The position numbers and the translations under genes are program-made. Shown here one piece after another: positions 35,631 through 45,326 of a DNA stretch of 64,000 bases. Source of the DNA: an uncultured Alphaproteobacteria bacterium (lineage in GTDB: Bacteria > Pseudomonadota > Alphaproteobacteria > Rhodobacterales > Rhodobacteraceae); assembly GCA_902570265.1 (NCBI GenBank), contig CACFXF010000001.1:62001-126000 (forward strand). The letters are read 5' to 3'. Below the pieces are notes generated by a model. The model was not told the origin of the DNA, did no database searches, and saw nothing but the letters and a program-made list of their open reading frames with translations. Numbering within the stretch: the stretch's first letter is position 1; every line of letters starts with the position of its first letter.

Positions 35631-35655
35631 GTTCTTAAGAGATAATTTTATGAAA

Positions 35656-36117
35656 CTATTTATTGTTTTGTCTTATAGCCTCAGACACAGCAATAGAAGC
35701 AGCCGTAGTAACATTTAAGCATCTTGTATGAGATAATATTGGAATCCTTATATTAAATGGTACTGAATCCCTAACATAATTAGGAACTCCCTTACTTTCA
35801 CTTCCAACAATTAATATGTCATTTGATTTAAATTTAAAATCCCATATAGTTTCTGGTGATTTTACGGTAAGAAGAATAAGTCTTCTTTTATATTGATATT
35901 TTTTTATAAAAGAATCAAAATCATCATGGCAATCAATTTTGGCTAAATCGATATAATCCATAGCTGTTCTCTTTAAAGCCTTTAAGGAAAAAGGAAATCC
36001 ACAAGGTTCGATTAAATCTATATCAACTCCAAAACAAGCACATAATCTTATCATAGCACCAAGATTTTGAGGTATATCTGGTTCATATATCGCTAATCTT
36101 ATATCTTGTTTAAACAT
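35656..36117 (-). CDS. trmL: tRNA (cytidine/uridine-2'-O-)-methyltransferase
   Basis: A 153-residue SPOUT methyltransferase that methylates the 2'-O of nucleotide 34 in tRNA-Leu. Motif 1 is YEPDIPQNLGAMIRLC, motif 2 is ILIVGSESKGVP, and motif 3 is NVTTAASIAVSEAIRQ; these form the trefoil-knot SAM site. Length matches E. coli TrmL (157). It is divergent from petA across 114 bases, a neighbourhood I recall as common in alphaproteobacteria (trmL-petABC). Confidence 0.92.
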   Translation of the reverse strand: MFKQDIRLAIYEPDIPQNLGAMIRLCACFGVDIDLIEPCGFPFSLKALKRTAMDYIDLAKIDCHDDFDSFIKKYQYKRRLILLTVKSPETIWDFKFKSNDILIVGSESKGVPNYVRDSVPFNIRIPILSHTRCLNVTTAASIAVSEAIRQNNK

Positions 36118-36231
36118 TCAATAAACCTGCGTCCGAAAGTCTGCTAGACTAATTAGATTTAAAGATATATATGATTTTTAAACAGTTGAAGATATATTTT
36201 TAATTATTATCTATTTTTTAAGGAGAAGATA

Positions 36232-36789
36232 GTGTCTGATTCTAATTCAAAAGAGCCATCTAGAAGAGATTTTATCTATGTAGCAACAGCTGCAGCTGGT
36301 GCTGTTACTGGAGCAGCAGCTATATGGCCATTAATTGATCAAATGAATCCTTCAGCAGATGTCCAAGCTTTGTCATCTATAGAGGTTGATGTAGCTGATG
36401 TAGAACCTGGATCTCAGATAACTGTGAAATGGCTTGGTAAGCCTGTTTTCATAAGAAGAAGGACTCAAGAAGAAATTGATGAAGCAAGGAGCGTAGATAT
36501 TTCAACTTTACCTGACCCTTTATCTTTTAATGAGAATAAACCAGACACTGATGCTAGTGATATAAATAGAACCTTAGATGAATCAGGAGAGTGGCTTGTT
36601 ATGGTTGGTGTTTGCACACATCTCGGATGTGTACCTTTAGCAGAAGCTGGAGACTATAATGGTTGGTTTTGTCCTTGCCATGGTTCTCATTATGATACTG
36701 CTGGTAGAATTAGGAAGGGACCTGCACCAAAGAACTTGCCCGTACCTACAGCAAAATTTGTTGAAGATTTGATAATTAAACTCGGTTAA
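36232..36789 (+). CDS. petA: Ubiquinol-cytochrome c reductase iron-sulfur (Rieske) subunit
   Basis: A 185-residue Rieske protein of the cytochrome bc1 complex; it passes electrons from ubiquinol to cytochrome c1. A twin-arginine motif SRRDFIYVA (residues 10-18) precedes the single membrane helix, which serves as uncleaved Tat signal-anchor. Cluster ligands are C128, H130, C147 and H150, with C133 and C149 as the disulfide (CTHLGC and CPCHGSHYD). Start GTG at 36232 with AAGGAG seven bases upstream. Twelve bases separate it from petB, so petABC is one operon. Confidence 0.95.
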   Translation: MSDSNSKEPSRRDFIYVATAAAGAVTGAAAIWPLIDQMNPSADVQALSSIEVDVADVEPGSQITVKWLGKPVFIRRRTQEEIDEARSVDISTLPDPLSFNENKPDTDASDINRTLDESGEWLVMVGVCTHLGCVPLAEAGDYNGWFCPCHGSHYDTAGRIRKGPAPKNLPVPTAKFVEDLIIKLG

Positions 36790-36801
36790 AAGGAAAAAAT
36801 T

Positions 36802-38154
36802 ATGAGTGGTATTCCTCACGATCATTATAAACCAAAACCTGGATTTCAGACATGGATGCATAAAAGATTACCAATTTTTGGTCTGATGTATGATACATTA
36901 ATGATCCCTACTCCAAAAAATCTGAATTGGATGTGGATTTGGGGTGTTGTTCTAACTTTTTGTCTTGTTTTACAAATTATTACTGGAATAGTTTTGGTAA
37001 TGCATTACACACCGCATGTTGATAATGCATTCAACAGTGTTGAGCATATTATGAGAAATGTAAATGCTGGATGGGCGATTAGGTATATCCATGCCAATGG
37101 CGCATCTTTATTTTTCATAGCAGTATACATGCATATCTTTAGAGGGTTGTATTATGGTTCATACAAAGAACCACGTGAGATTACTTGGATTTTAGGGATG
37201 CTTATATATGTAGCAATGATGGCTACAGTTTTTTTAGGATATGTCTTACCTTGGGGCCAAATGTCTTTTTGGGGAGCAACTGTTATTACCAGTCTCTTTG
37301 GAGCAATTCCAGTTATTGGAGAGCCATTTCAAACTTGGCTATTAGGTGGACCAGCAGTAGATAATGCGACATTAAATAGATTTTTTAGTCTTCATTACTT
37401 GTTACCTTTTGTAATACTAGGATTAGTTGTCTTACACATATGGGCTTTTCACACAACTGGTAACAATAATCCAACAGGTGTTGAAGTAAGAAGAACTTCA
37501 AAAGAAGATGCAGAAAAGGATACTGTTCCTTTTTGGCCATACTATGTAATTAAGGATATGTTTGCATTAGTTCTAATCTTAATAGCTTTTGTTTCAGTTG
37601 TAGCTTTTATGCCAAATTATCTGGGTCATCCTGATAATTATATTGAAGCAAATGCATTGGTGACACCAGCCCACATTGTACCTGAATGGTATTTGTTACC
37701 CTTTTATGCTATTTTAAGAGCTTTTACAGCAGACGTTTGGGTTGTACAATTTGCTACTTTTATAACTGGAGGAATAGTTACTGCTAAGCTTTTTGGTGTA
37801 ATTGCAATGTTTGGAGCAATTGTTGTGATGGCTCTTGCGCCATGGCTAGATACTTCTTCTGTAAGGTCTGGGAGATACAGACCTCAGTTTAAATGGTGGT
37901 TTGCTATCTTGGTAATTGATTTCGTAGTTTTAATGTGGTGCGGTGCAATGCCTGCCGAAGAACCCTACGCAACTATCGCTTTGATAGGCTCCGCATACTG
38001 GTTTGCATATTTTTTAGTTATATTACCAATATTAGGGATTATTGAAACACCAGATAAACAACCAGAAACTATCGAAGAAGCTGTAGAATTAGCTAAGAAA
38101 AAGAGAACTTCACAATCTCCAAATATTGATGGCAGTACAGTTCCTGCGGAGTAA
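36802..38154 (+). CDS. petB: Ubiquinol-cytochrome c reductase cytochrome b
   Basis: A 450-residue cytochrome b, the membrane core of the bc1 complex that holds two b hemes and both quinone sites. Eight membrane segments can be followed. Heme-ligand histidines lie in the helices with MHYTPHV / [12 protein letters not shown] and [18 protein letters not shown], and the Qo-site PEWY is in [18 protein letters not shown] charged C-terminal tail (about residues 425-450) follows the last helix. Three bases separate it from petC. Confidence 0.96.
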   Translation: MSGIPHDHYKPKPGFQTWMHKRLPIFGLMYDTLMIPTPKNLNWMWIWGVVLTFCLVLQIITGIVLVMHYTPHVDNAFNSVEHIMRNVNAGWAIRYIHANGASLFFIAVYMHIFRGLYYGSYKEPREITWILGMLIYVAMMATVFLGYVLPWGQMSFWGATVITSLFGAIPVIGEPFQTWLLGGPAVDNATLNRFFSLHYLLPFVILGLVVLHIWAFHTTGNNNPTGVEVRRTSKEDAEKDTVPFWPYYVIKDMFALVLILIAFVSVVAFMPNYLGHPDNYIEANALVTPAHIVPEWYLLPFYAILRAFTADVWVVQFATFITGGIVTAKLFGVIAMFGAIVVMALAPWLDTSSVRSGRYRPQFKWWFAILVIDFVVLMWCGAMPAEEPYATIALIGSAYWFAYFLVILPILGIIETPDKQPETIEEAVELAKKKRTSQSPNIDGSTVPAE

Positions 38155-38157
38155 TTT

Positions 38158-38976
38158 ATGATTCACCTTTTAGATAAGAAACACATTATGGATAAATTTA
38201 TTTCTACTTTTTTAATATGCTGTTACTTTTTGCTTTTTGTTAATCCATCCTACTCTGCTGGTGAAGCCGAAAAAATAAAAGATTTTGAATTTTCTTTTGA
38301 AGGACCCTTTGGTACTTTTGATAGAAATCAACTACAAAGAGGTCTTCAAGTTTATACTGAAGTATGCGCTGGTTGCCACGGAATGAAACAAGTTGCTTTT
38401 AGAACATTAGGAGACCCTGGTGGACCCGAATTGGAACCAAAACAAGTAAAAGCCTATGCAGCTCAGTACGAAATTTACGATTCTGAAACTGATGACTATA
38501 GAGATGGGAAGCCTTCAGACAAATTCCCAGTTTCAGGTGTGGAAAACGCACCTGATTTAAGTCTTATTGCTAAAGCAAGGGCTGGATTTCATGGTCCTTA
38601 TGGAACTGGTATTAATCAGTTAATAAAAGGGATGGGTGGTCCAGAGTACATTGTGAATTTGTTAGCAGGTTTTACTGGTGAGGAAAAAGAGCAAGCTGGT
38701 GTAACTTTATATGAAAATAAATATTATCCCGGCAAATGGATTGGAATGGCCCAGCCTTTGTGGGGTGATGATGTAGAATACATTGACGGCACTGAAGCTA
38801 CAATTGAACAACAAGCAAAAGATGTTGCGGCCTTTTTAATGTGGGCTGCTGAACCAAAGTTAAATGCTAGAAAAGAATTTGGATTTACGGCCGCATCATA
38901 CCTAATTGTATTAGCTTTATTATTATATTTTACAAACAAGAAAATTTGGGCAAATGTAAAAAGAAAACAAGTTTAG
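38158..38976 (+). CDS. petC: Cytochrome c1
   Basis: A 272-residue cytochrome c1 of the bc1 complex. An N-terminal signal segment (about residues 12-33) is followed by the c-type heme site CAGCH (C70, C73, H74). The sixth-ligand Met is probably in [11 protein letters not shown], and a C-terminal membrane anchor (about residues 246-262) ends with a basic tail. Start: ATG at 38158 is preferred because GGAG lies six bases upstream; an ATG ten codons later is the alternative and would leave a shorter signal. Last gene of the petABC operon. Confidence 0.94.
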   Translation: MIHLLDKKHIMDKFISTFLICCYFLLFVNPSYSAGEAEKIKDFEFSFEGPFGTFDRNQLQRGLQVYTEVCAGCHGMKQVAFRTLGDPGGPELEPKQVKAYAAQYEIYDSETDDYRDGKPSDKFPVSGVENAPDLSLIAKARAGFHGPYGTGINQLIKGMGGPEYIVNLLAGFTGEEKEQAGVTLYENKYYPGKWIGMAQPLWGDDVEYIDGTEATIEQQAKDVAAFLMWAAEPKLNARKEFGFTAASYLIVLALLLYFTNKKIWANVKRKQV

Positions 38977-39053
38977 TTTTTTTTATTGCTGTAATAGTAA
39001 CTATAATATTATGATTATTAAATGCCTCTATTATTTTGAAGAGAGTAAATCCT

Positions 39054-40136
39054 ATGTCTATGAATAGCTTTGGTCATCTTTATCGTTTCACCACATGGGG
39101 AGAAAGTCATGGAAAAGCAATTGGTGTTACTATTGATGGTTGTCCTCCAAAAGTTGATTTAACTGAAAAAAAAATACAAAAATTTTTAGATAAAAGAAAA
39201 CCCGGACAAAGTAGGTTCACAACTCAAAGAAAAGAACCCGACACCGTGGAAATCTTATCAGGAGTTTTTGAGGGGAAAACTACAGGTACTCCAATTCAGT
39301 TAATGATAAAAAATTTAGATCAAAGGTCAAAAGATTATTCAAAAATTTCTACTTCTTTCAGACCAGGCCATGCAGATATTACTTATTTCCAAAAATATGG
39401 AATTAGAGATTATAGAGGTGGTGGAAGATCGTCTGCAAGAGAAACTGCAGCAAGAGTAGCAGCTGGAGCTGTTGCTAGGCTTGCGTTAAAAAAAATTTTA
39501 CCCAGATTAGAAATCCTAGGTTACTTAGTCCAAATAGGAAATAAAAAAATTAATTGGAATCATTTTGATAAAAGACAAATTTCTAAAAATCCATTCTGGT
39601 GCCCTGACAAAGAAATGGTTGAAGATTGGTCATTATATTTAAGCAAAATACGTAAGGATGGTAACTCTATTGGAGCAATAATAGAAGTAATTGCAAAAAA
39701 TCTTCCAGCTGGTATTGGAGCTCCAATTTATAATAAATTAGATACTCAGATTGCTTCGGCTATGATGTCAATTAATGCGGTAAAAGGAGTTGAAATTGGA
39801 GAAGGTATGAATGCTGCAACTCTTACTGGAAATGAAAATGCTGATGAAATTAGATCTACCAGTAAAAAAAATACTATTTACAAATCAAATAAATCAGGAG
39901 GAATTTTAGGAGGTATTTCTACTGGGCAAGATATAATAACTAGATTTGCAGTAAAACCAACTTCTTCTATTCTTAAACCAAAAAATACTATTGATGAAGA
40001 CTATAATAATGTACAAATTCAAACTACTGGAAGACACGATCCTTGTGTAGGTATTAGAGCTGTACCAGTGGGTGAGGCCATGCTTGCTTGCGTCTTATTA
40101 GATCAATATTTAATAAATAGAGGACAAATAGGTTAA
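39054..40136 (+). CDS. aroC: Chorismate synthase
   Basis: A 360-residue FMN-dependent lyase, the last step of the shikimate pathway, making chorismate from EPSP. Signatures: [17 protein letters not shown] at the N-terminus, [20 protein letters not shown] near residue 125 and [19 protein letters not shown] near the end. Start: ATG at 39054 chosen with GAGAG nearby; a TTG at 39036 is in frame but adds residues not usual in the family. Length matches the usual 350-370. It is separated from petC by 77 bases with no clear terminator. Confidence 0.95.
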   Translation: MSMNSFGHLYRFTTWGESHGKAIGVTIDGCPPKVDLTEKKIQKFLDKRKPGQSRFTTQRKEPDTVEILSGVFEGKTTGTPIQLMIKNLDQRSKDYSKISTSFRPGHADITYFQKYGIRDYRGGGRSSARETAARVAAGAVARLALKKILPRLEILGYLVQIGNKKINWNHFDKRQISKNPFWCPDKEMVEDWSLYLSKIRKDGNSIGAIIEVIAKNLPAGIGAPIYNKLDTQIASAMMSINAVKGVEIGEGMNAATLTGNENADEIRSTSKKNTIYKSNKSGGILGGISTGQDIITRFAVKPTSSILKPKNTIDEDYNNVQIQTTGRHDPCVGIRAVPVGEAMLACVLLDQYLINRGQIG

Positions 40137-40137
40137 A

Positions 40138-40899
40138 TTAAAATCCCTTACTAGCATATAGTAAAAATTCCTTATTTCCTGATCTTCCCCGTATTGGGCT
40201 CTTCTTTATTCCAATTACTTGCCACTTAGTTGCTTTCATAAAATCCATAACTTTATTAATCACTTCTTCAATATACTCATCTTTTTTTACAACACCATTT
40301 TTATTTAAACTTTTTTTAGATAATTCAAATTGTGGTTTAATTAAGCAAATCATTTTTGTTTTAGAAGGCACTGTTAACATTAATATTGGTAACGCTACCG
40401 TTAATGATATAAAAGATAAATCTACTACCAACAAATCTGGAGTGGGTATATTTAGATTGCGTATTGCTCTTATATCTGTTGAAGAAATGTCAAAAACTCT
40501 TTTATCATTTTTTAATTTTTCATGTAATTGATCAGTACCTACATCAATTGAATAAACTAATTTAGCACCTTTTTCTAAGCAAACCTGAGTAAAGCCACCA
40601 GTAGACGCTCCTATATCATATACAACTTTTTCTACCACATCTAATTCAAAGCTATTTATTGCAAATAATAATTTTATAGCACCACGACTTACCCATTGCT
40701 GTGAATTCTCTTCAATTAAAATTTTATCATCAACTTTTACTAAATAAGAAGGTTTTGAAATAGTTTTAGAATTAACTAATACCTTTCCTTCTTTTATAAG
40801 ATCTGCAGCTTTTGCTCTACTCTCTGATAAACCCAAATTAAAAACCATTGAATCTAACCTAAAACTTTTGTCAGCACTTTTTAAATTTATTTTGATCAT
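40138..40899 (-). CDS. tlyA: TlyA-family rRNA (cytidine-2'-O)-methyltransferase
   Basis: A 253-residue protein with an N-terminal S4 RNA-binding domain (about residues 5-65, including SESRAKAADLIKEGKVLVN) and an FtsJ-like methyltransferase domain. The SAM motif is VYDIGASTGGFTQVCLEKGA and the catalytic K-D-K-E order is suggested by DLLVVDLSFISL and CLIKPQFEL. TlyA methylates cytidines of 16S and 23S rRNA; older annotations call it hemolysin A. It is convergent with aroC (one base between the stops) and divergent from hemF. Confidence 0.9.
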   Translation of the reverse strand: MIKINLKSADKSFRLDSMVFNLGLSESRAKAADLIKEGKVLVNSKTISKPSYLVKVDDKILIEENSQQWVSRGAIKLLFAINSFELDVVEKVVYDIGASTGGFTQVCLEKGAKLVYSIDVGTDQLHEKLKNDKRVFDISSTDIRAIRNLNIPTPDLLVVDLSFISLTVALPILMLTVPSKTKMICLIKPQFELSKKSLNKNGVVKKDEYIEEVINKVMDFMKATKWQVIGIKKSPIRGRSGNKEFLLYASKGF

Positions 40900-40989
40900 A
40901 AAATTAAGTTATTTCTTTTGAATGAATAAAAAGTTAAGTACTATTATGAATATAAAATTAAAAGTTAATATTTTTCAAAGGACATCAAC

Positions 40990-41892
40990 ATGAAAAAAAA
41001 TTTAACTGTAGGGGACGACGAAAAGAAGGTTGTAAAAGAATGGTTTGAGGAATTGAGAAATATTATATGTGAAGAGTTTGAAAAAATTGAAATGCTACAA
41101 AATTCAGATAAGCTTTGTAAAAAACCACCAGGCAAATTCAAAAGAAAACAAACTTTTAGAAAAAGTAAAAATGGCGAAGATGGCGGAGGTGGTATTATGT
41201 CTGTGATGAGAGATGGACGAGTATTTGAAAAGGTTGGCGTTAATATCTCAACAGTTTATGGTACTTTAGAACCTTTAGCCCAGAAAAGTTTATCATCCAG
41301 ACATAACATTCCTGGTCTTAAAGAGGATCCTCAGTTTTGGGCTTCTGGAATAAGCCTAGTTGCACATATGCAATCACCAAAAACTCCTGCAGTCCATATG
41401 AATACGCGAATGTTTTGGACTAAAAGTATGAGTTGGTTTGGAGGTGGCTCAGACTTAAATCCGATGGTGGAAAATGAAGAAGATACTAGATACTTTCATA
41501 ATGAACTAAAAAAAGTGTGCGATATAGCTGATAAAGATTATTATCCCAAATTCAAAAAATGGGCAGATGAATACTTTATGATAAAGCATTGGAATGAAGC
41601 TAGAGGCGTAGGTGGTATTTTTTTTGATGATTTACATACTGAAAATTGGAAAAATGATTTTACTTTTGTTAAAAATGTAGGGAAGGCTTTTCTTGAAGCA
41701 TTTTCTAAAATTACTAAAAATCATATGAAAAAAACTTGGTCTCCAGAAGAACGCGAATGGCAACTTATAAAAAGAGGAAGATATGCTGAATTTAATCTTG
41801 TATATGATAGAGGAACACAATTTGGCCTGCAAACAGGTCATAATCCTGAGGCAGTGTTAATGAGTATGCCACCTATAGCAAAATGGCCATAG
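40990..41892 (+). CDS. hemF: Oxygen-dependent coproporphyrinogen III oxidase
   Basis: A 300-residue enzyme that uses O2 to decarboxylate coproporphyrinogen III to protoporphyrinogen IX in heme synthesis. Family marks: NGEDGGGGIMSVMRDGRVFEK near residue 60 (only its core quoted here), VHMNTRMFWTKSMSWFGGG around residue 137, and RYAEFNLVYDRGTQFGLQTG near the C-terminus. Length equals E. coli HemF (299). The oxygen requirement supports an aerobic lifestyle, with hemH and petABC also in the window. Convergent with the CCA transferase gene, two bases apart. Confidence 0.95.
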   Translation: MKKNLTVGDDEKKVVKEWFEELRNIICEEFEKIEMLQNSDKLCKKPPGKFKRKQTFRKSKNGEDGGGGIMSVMRDGRVFEKVGVNISTVYGTLEPLAQKSLSSRHNIPGLKEDPQFWASGISLVAHMQSPKTPAVHMNTRMFWTKSMSWFGGGSDLNPMVENEEDTRYFHNELKKVCDIADKDYYPKFKKWADEYFMIKHWNEARGVGGIFFDDLHTENWKNDFTFVKNVGKAFLEAFSKITKNHMKKTWSPEEREWQLIKRGRYAEFNLVYDRGTQFGLQTGHNPEAVLMSMPPIAKWP

Positions 41893-41894
41893 TC

Positions 41895-43169
41895 TTAAGA
41901 TTTTGAAAGCAATTGCTTTTTATTTAATTTGAATTCTGAGTTTATCCAAACTTTTTTTAATTTCTCTAGAATTTCTCCTATTTTTTTACCTGAATAACCT
42001 CTTTGCAGTAAATCAATGCCAGTAATAGGAAATTTTTTAACAGCTTTTGCACCTTCTATAATATCTTTGCAATACAATTGAAATTCTATTTCAAATTTTT
42101 TTGATTTTATATAAATATCGAAGTTTTTTTTCTTTGATATATATAATAATAGTAAACTTAATCCTTTTTCTAAACCATAATTAAAACCAAGTGATTTAAA
42201 ATTTTTTGGAAAAACGTCAAATTTATTATAAAAGTTTAACATCTTAATTTCATTTTTTTTTAAACTAAGTACTTTTTCTAAGCATTTTTCTTTAGTATCT
42301 AATAATATACTCAATCTCAATATAGGATCTTTAAGTTCAAAAGTATTGAAGTAGTGTTTACCCATAAATTCTGAAATAATTTTTTTTTCTAGCTCAACAA
42401 GATTTCCAATATTTTTCAAGGATATGCTTGAAAACAAAATATTTAATACCCCTGTTTCTTTCATAAACCTTAGAGCTAAGCAAACTCCGTTACTGGACAG
42501 TATAAGTTTAAACTCCTTCCATATTCTGTCTTTGCTCAGTTTTTTTAATAAATACTTACTTTGCTTTATTGCTACTAGGGTTTTCAAATTTATACTGCTA
42601 TTTTGGGAAGGGTATTTACTTATAAAACGAAAAAATCTTAAAATTCTGAGATGATCTTCTTCAATTCTTTTTTTTGGTTCACCTACAAATCTTACTTTCC
42701 CATTTAACAAATCAGAAAAATTACCCAAAGGGTCTAATATTTCACCCTTCATATTTAAATAGATAGCATTAAAAGTAAAATCTCTTCTCCTAGCATCATC
42801 CTCTATACTACTTGTATATTTAACGATAGCTTTTCTTCCAAATGTTTTAATATCTTGTCTAAAACTTGTAATCTCAAATAATTTTTTTTTGAATACTACT
42901 GATAAGGTTCCGTACTCAATTCCAGTTTCAATTATTGTGCATTTAATGTTATTAAATAATTCTTTAACTTCGTTTGGACTTATATTTATTGAAAAATCTA
43001 TATTATCAAATTCTTCTTGCCAATATGAATTTCTAATACTTCCTCCTACTACATAAACATCTGCACCTTTTGAAGTTAAAATTTTTGTTATTTCTAAAAT
43101 ATCTTTTTTAAACAACCAAGAAATATCAAAAGGGGCTTTGAATTTGTTAATCTTTAGATATGGTTTCAT
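41895..43169 (-). CDS. cca: CCA tRNA nucleotidyltransferase (class II), with altered catalytic motif
   Basis: A 424-residue class II nucleotidyltransferase that adds or repairs the tRNA 3' CCA. The head is VYVVGGSIRNSYWQ (residues 38-51). The nucleotide motif RRDFTFNAIYLN (128-139) and the arginine motif EDHLRILRFFRF are normal. Unusual: the catalytic DxD reads D55-N56-I57-D58, so the first carboxylate of the usual DID appears as Asn with an Asp one residue earlier. The tRNA in this window already encodes CCA. The NUDIX gene lies five bases upstream on the same strand, a frequent alphaproteobacterial pairing. Confidence 0.85.
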   Translation of the reverse strand: MKPYLKINKFKAPFDISWLFKKDILEITKILTSKGADVYVVGGSIRNSYWQEEFDNIDFSINISPNEVKELFNNIKCTIIETGIEYGTLSVVFKKKLFEITSFRQDIKTFGRKAIVKYTSSIEDDARRRDFTFNAIYLNMKGEILDPLGNFSDLLNGKVRFVGEPKKRIEEDHLRILRFFRFISKYPSQNSSINLKTLVAIKQSKYLLKKLSKDRIWKEFKLILSSNGVCLALRFMKETGVLNILFSSISLKNIGNLVELEKKIISEFMGKHYFNTFELKDPILRLSILLDTKEKCLEKVLSLKKNEIKMLNFYNKFDVFPKNFKSLGFNYGLEKGLSLLLLYISKKKNFDIYIKSKKFEIEFQLYCKDIIEGAKAVKKFPITGIDLLQRGYSGKKIGEILEKLKKVWINSEFKLNKKQLLSKS

Positions 43170-43174
43170 TTTTT

Positions 43175-43810
43175 CTAATTCTGATATTTTTCAACAAAAC
43201 TTTTTATAATTCTAGCAGTTGCTCCCCAGATATAATAGGGTCCATAGGGTGCAGCAAAATAACCTCTATCTTCTTCACTTAGGATAAATTTATGATATTG
43301 CATATTTTCAGTGTCTAGAAAAAAGTCAAATGGAACTAAAAATAATTCTTCGACCTCATTTTTATTTATAAAAAATTTGATAGGTTTTTTGATAAATCCA
43401 ACAAATGGATAAATTATAAACTGACTTATAGTTTCATGAGGAGGTAATAAGCCAAGAGTTTCTATGCTATCTTTTGTAACACCTATCTCTTCTTCCACTT
43501 CTCTAAATGCAGCATGTAATACAGAGTTATCTTTTTTGTCTACTCTTCCACCAGGAAAAGATATTTGACCTGGATGGGAAGATAGGTTTTTTGACCTTTT
43601 GGTAAAAACAACATATAAGTTTTGTTCTAATTCTTTTAAGAGAAAAAAAACTGATGCCTTTTTATAGTTTTGATGTTCGTATTTAAGTTGATCTATATAC
43701 AAAAAATGAAAATCTGTAGTAAATTTAATTTGTGGAGAATTAAATTTTTTATCATGGTTTGTTTTTCTTAGACAACGTTTGATTTTCTTTAAAATTGAAA
43801 TATTTTTCAA
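43175..43810 (-). CDS. NUDIX hydrolase, CoA pyrophosphatase-like
   Basis: A 211-residue NUDIX protein of the CoA pyrophosphatase (NudL/PCD1) type. The CoA-pyrophosphatase motif LSSHPGQISFPGGR precedes the NUDIX box AAFREVEEEIGV. The expected reaction splits CoA or its derivatives into 4'-phosphopantetheine and 3',5'-ADP. It ends five bases before the CCA-transferase gene on the same strand, so they probably share a transcript. Confidence 0.85.
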   Translation of the reverse strand: MKNISILKKIKRCLRKTNHDKKFNSPQIKFTTDFHFLYIDQLKYEHQNYKKASVFFLLKELEQNLYVVFTKRSKNLSSHPGQISFPGGRVDKKDNSVLHAAFREVEEEIGVTKDSIETLGLLPPHETISQFIIYPFVGFIKKPIKFFINKNEVEELFLVPFDFFLDTENMQYHKFILSEEDRGYFAAPYGPYYIWGATARIIKSFVEKYQN

Positions 43811-43831
43811 ATAATAACCTCAATATATAAA

Positions 43832-44809
43832 TTAGACATTTTTAACTAATTCAGATGGATCTAATATGTATTGAGTCCCACAAAACTGACAGTCAGCTGT
43901 TACCTTACCTAAATCATTAGTCATTACTTCTATTTCTTTCATTGAATATATCGACATAGTCTGCTTGACTTTGTCTATGCTGCACCCACATCCAAAATCA
44001 AATTCTTTTTCTTCAAAAACTCTAATATCTTTTTCTTTAAAACACTGTAATAACAAATCTGAAAATGTATTTTTTAAATTATCATGTTCTGAGCATATAT
44101 AGTTTTCAAATATAGACGACATCTTTTTCCATTCATCTATGTTATTAAAAATTTTTTCTTTCGCTAAATTTGATAATTCATTAATTTTCTGTCTATCATT
44201 ATTTATATCATTTGATTTTTTATCCTGTGGTAAAATTTGCATCATAATACCAATACCTTTAAAAATTACCTTTTCTTTTTTGTTCAAAGTTTTTTTTATT
44301 AATACATTAAACTTTGTATCTAATTGTTCTGAGTTTTTAAAAAATTCTTCAGCTGAATTTGTTAGACTATTTTCATTCAAGCTAGAAATTCCTTTATAGG
44401 GTAAGTGACCATCACCTTGATCAAGAATCGTAGCAAAGTAGCCATTGCCCAAAAGATCTTTAAATTTTTTTGAATAAAAGTTTAGTTCTCTGTTAAATTT
44501 GGCGTAACCCCTTATTAATGAAATAGATTCAGGTTTTTTTGGAATTATATAATCCGATGCTATTAATTTTAAATCTTTATTTCCATGAACTTGAAGGGAT
44601 AGCTTGTGTTTAAGTTTAATGGAATTAGCCATTAATACATTTAAAACCATAGTTTCTCCTAATATTTTTGATATTTCATCTGGATAACTATGCTGGAATA
44701 TAATCTTATTGAGAGAGTTAGACATTCGACAGATTCTTCCCCTTATTGGTAAATCTTCAAATTGAAAAGACATAACTTTATCGTATTCTGTTTTTTTGTT
44801 ATTAGTCAT
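43832..44809 (-). CDS. hslO: Redox-regulated chaperone Hsp33
   Basis: A 325-residue Hsp33 chaperone, activated by oxidation and unfolding. The C-terminal zinc/redox switch is C274-x-C276 (FGCGCS) and C307-x-x-C310 (CQFCGTQY), a CxC then CxxC spaced about 30 residues, as in E. coli. The N-terminal substrate-binding domain carries LGETMVLNVLMANSIKLKHK (partly quoted). Length is slightly longer than E. coli (292). It is 21 bases upstream of the NUDIX gene, and the unit hslO-NUDIX-cca seems to be co-transcribed. Confidence 0.92.
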   Translation of the reverse strand: MTNNKKTEYDKVMSFQFEDLPIRGRICRMSNSLNKIIFQHSYPDEISKILGETMVLNVLMANSIKLKHKLSLQVHGNKDLKLIASDYIIPKKPESISLIRGYAKFNRELNFYSKKFKDLLGNGYFATILDQGDGHLPYKGISSLNENSLTNSAEEFFKNSEQLDTKFNVLIKKTLNKKEKVIFKGIGIMMQILPQDKKSNDINNDRQKINELSNLAKEKIFNNIDEWKKMSSIFENYICSEHDNLKNTFSDLLLQCFKEKDIRVFEEKEFDFGCGCSIDKVKQTMSIYSMKEIEVMTNDLGKVTADCQFCGTQYILDPSELVKNV

Positions 44810-44876
44810 GACAGTTATTAAAAATTATATTCTTGTATCTGTTATTAATTATATAAATATAAAACAAGTGAAATGA

Positions 44877-45326
44877 ATGTTTAGAATAGGTGAATCAGTA
44901 AAAAAAAATATAAAGTATCACTATAGACCAGGTATATATGGTATAATTATTGTTAATAATAATATCTTACTAACTGAACAAAATGAAGAAGAAATTCAAC
45001 TTCCAGGAGGAGGTATAGATGAAGGAGAACATTATATCACAGCTCTAGTAAGAGAAACATTTGAAGAAACTGGGTGGAAAATACAACCAGTTAAAAGATT
45101 AGGTTTTTTTCATAGATTTGTTTATATGCCAGAGTATGGTAAGTGGGCCCAAAAAGTTTGCCATATTTATATATGTAAAGGTTTATATAATCTAACATCT
45201 CCTTCGGAAAAAGGACATAAAGCAGTCTTAATGAAGCCTAGAGAAGCAGTGTGTTTACTAGAAAGTCCTGGCGATCGTATTTTTGTTAAAAATTACTTTG
45301 GATTAAAGGCTAATTTAAGGTGTTAA
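44877..45326 (+). CDS. NUDIX hydrolase
   Basis: A 149-residue NUDIX-fold pyrophosphohydrolase. The NUDIX box has the G(5x)E(7x)REUxEExGU pattern: GGGIDEGEHYITALVRETFEETGW (core shown as GGGIDEGEHY and RETFEETGW), near residues 46-70. The rest is a small alpha/beta sandwich typical of ADP-ribose or nucleotide pyrophosphatases. It is divergent from hslO. The gene overlaps the convergent lytic transglycosylase by 17 bases at the 3' ends. Substrate unknown. Confidence 0.85.
   Translation: MFRIGESVKKNIKYHYRPGIYGIIIVNNNILLTEQNEEEIQLPGGGIDEGEHYITALVRETFEETGWKIQPVKRLGFFHRFVYMPEYGKWAQKVCHIYICKGLYNLTSPSEKGHKAVLMKPREAVCLLESPGDRIFVKNYFGLKANLRC

Noticed and set aside
41906-41919. Palindrome AAAGCAATTGCTTT followed by T-rich sequence, near the hemF/CCA gene junction
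   Set aside because: The stem is only about five pairs with an AATT loop and lies within the CCA-transferase coding region, so terminator function is not supported.
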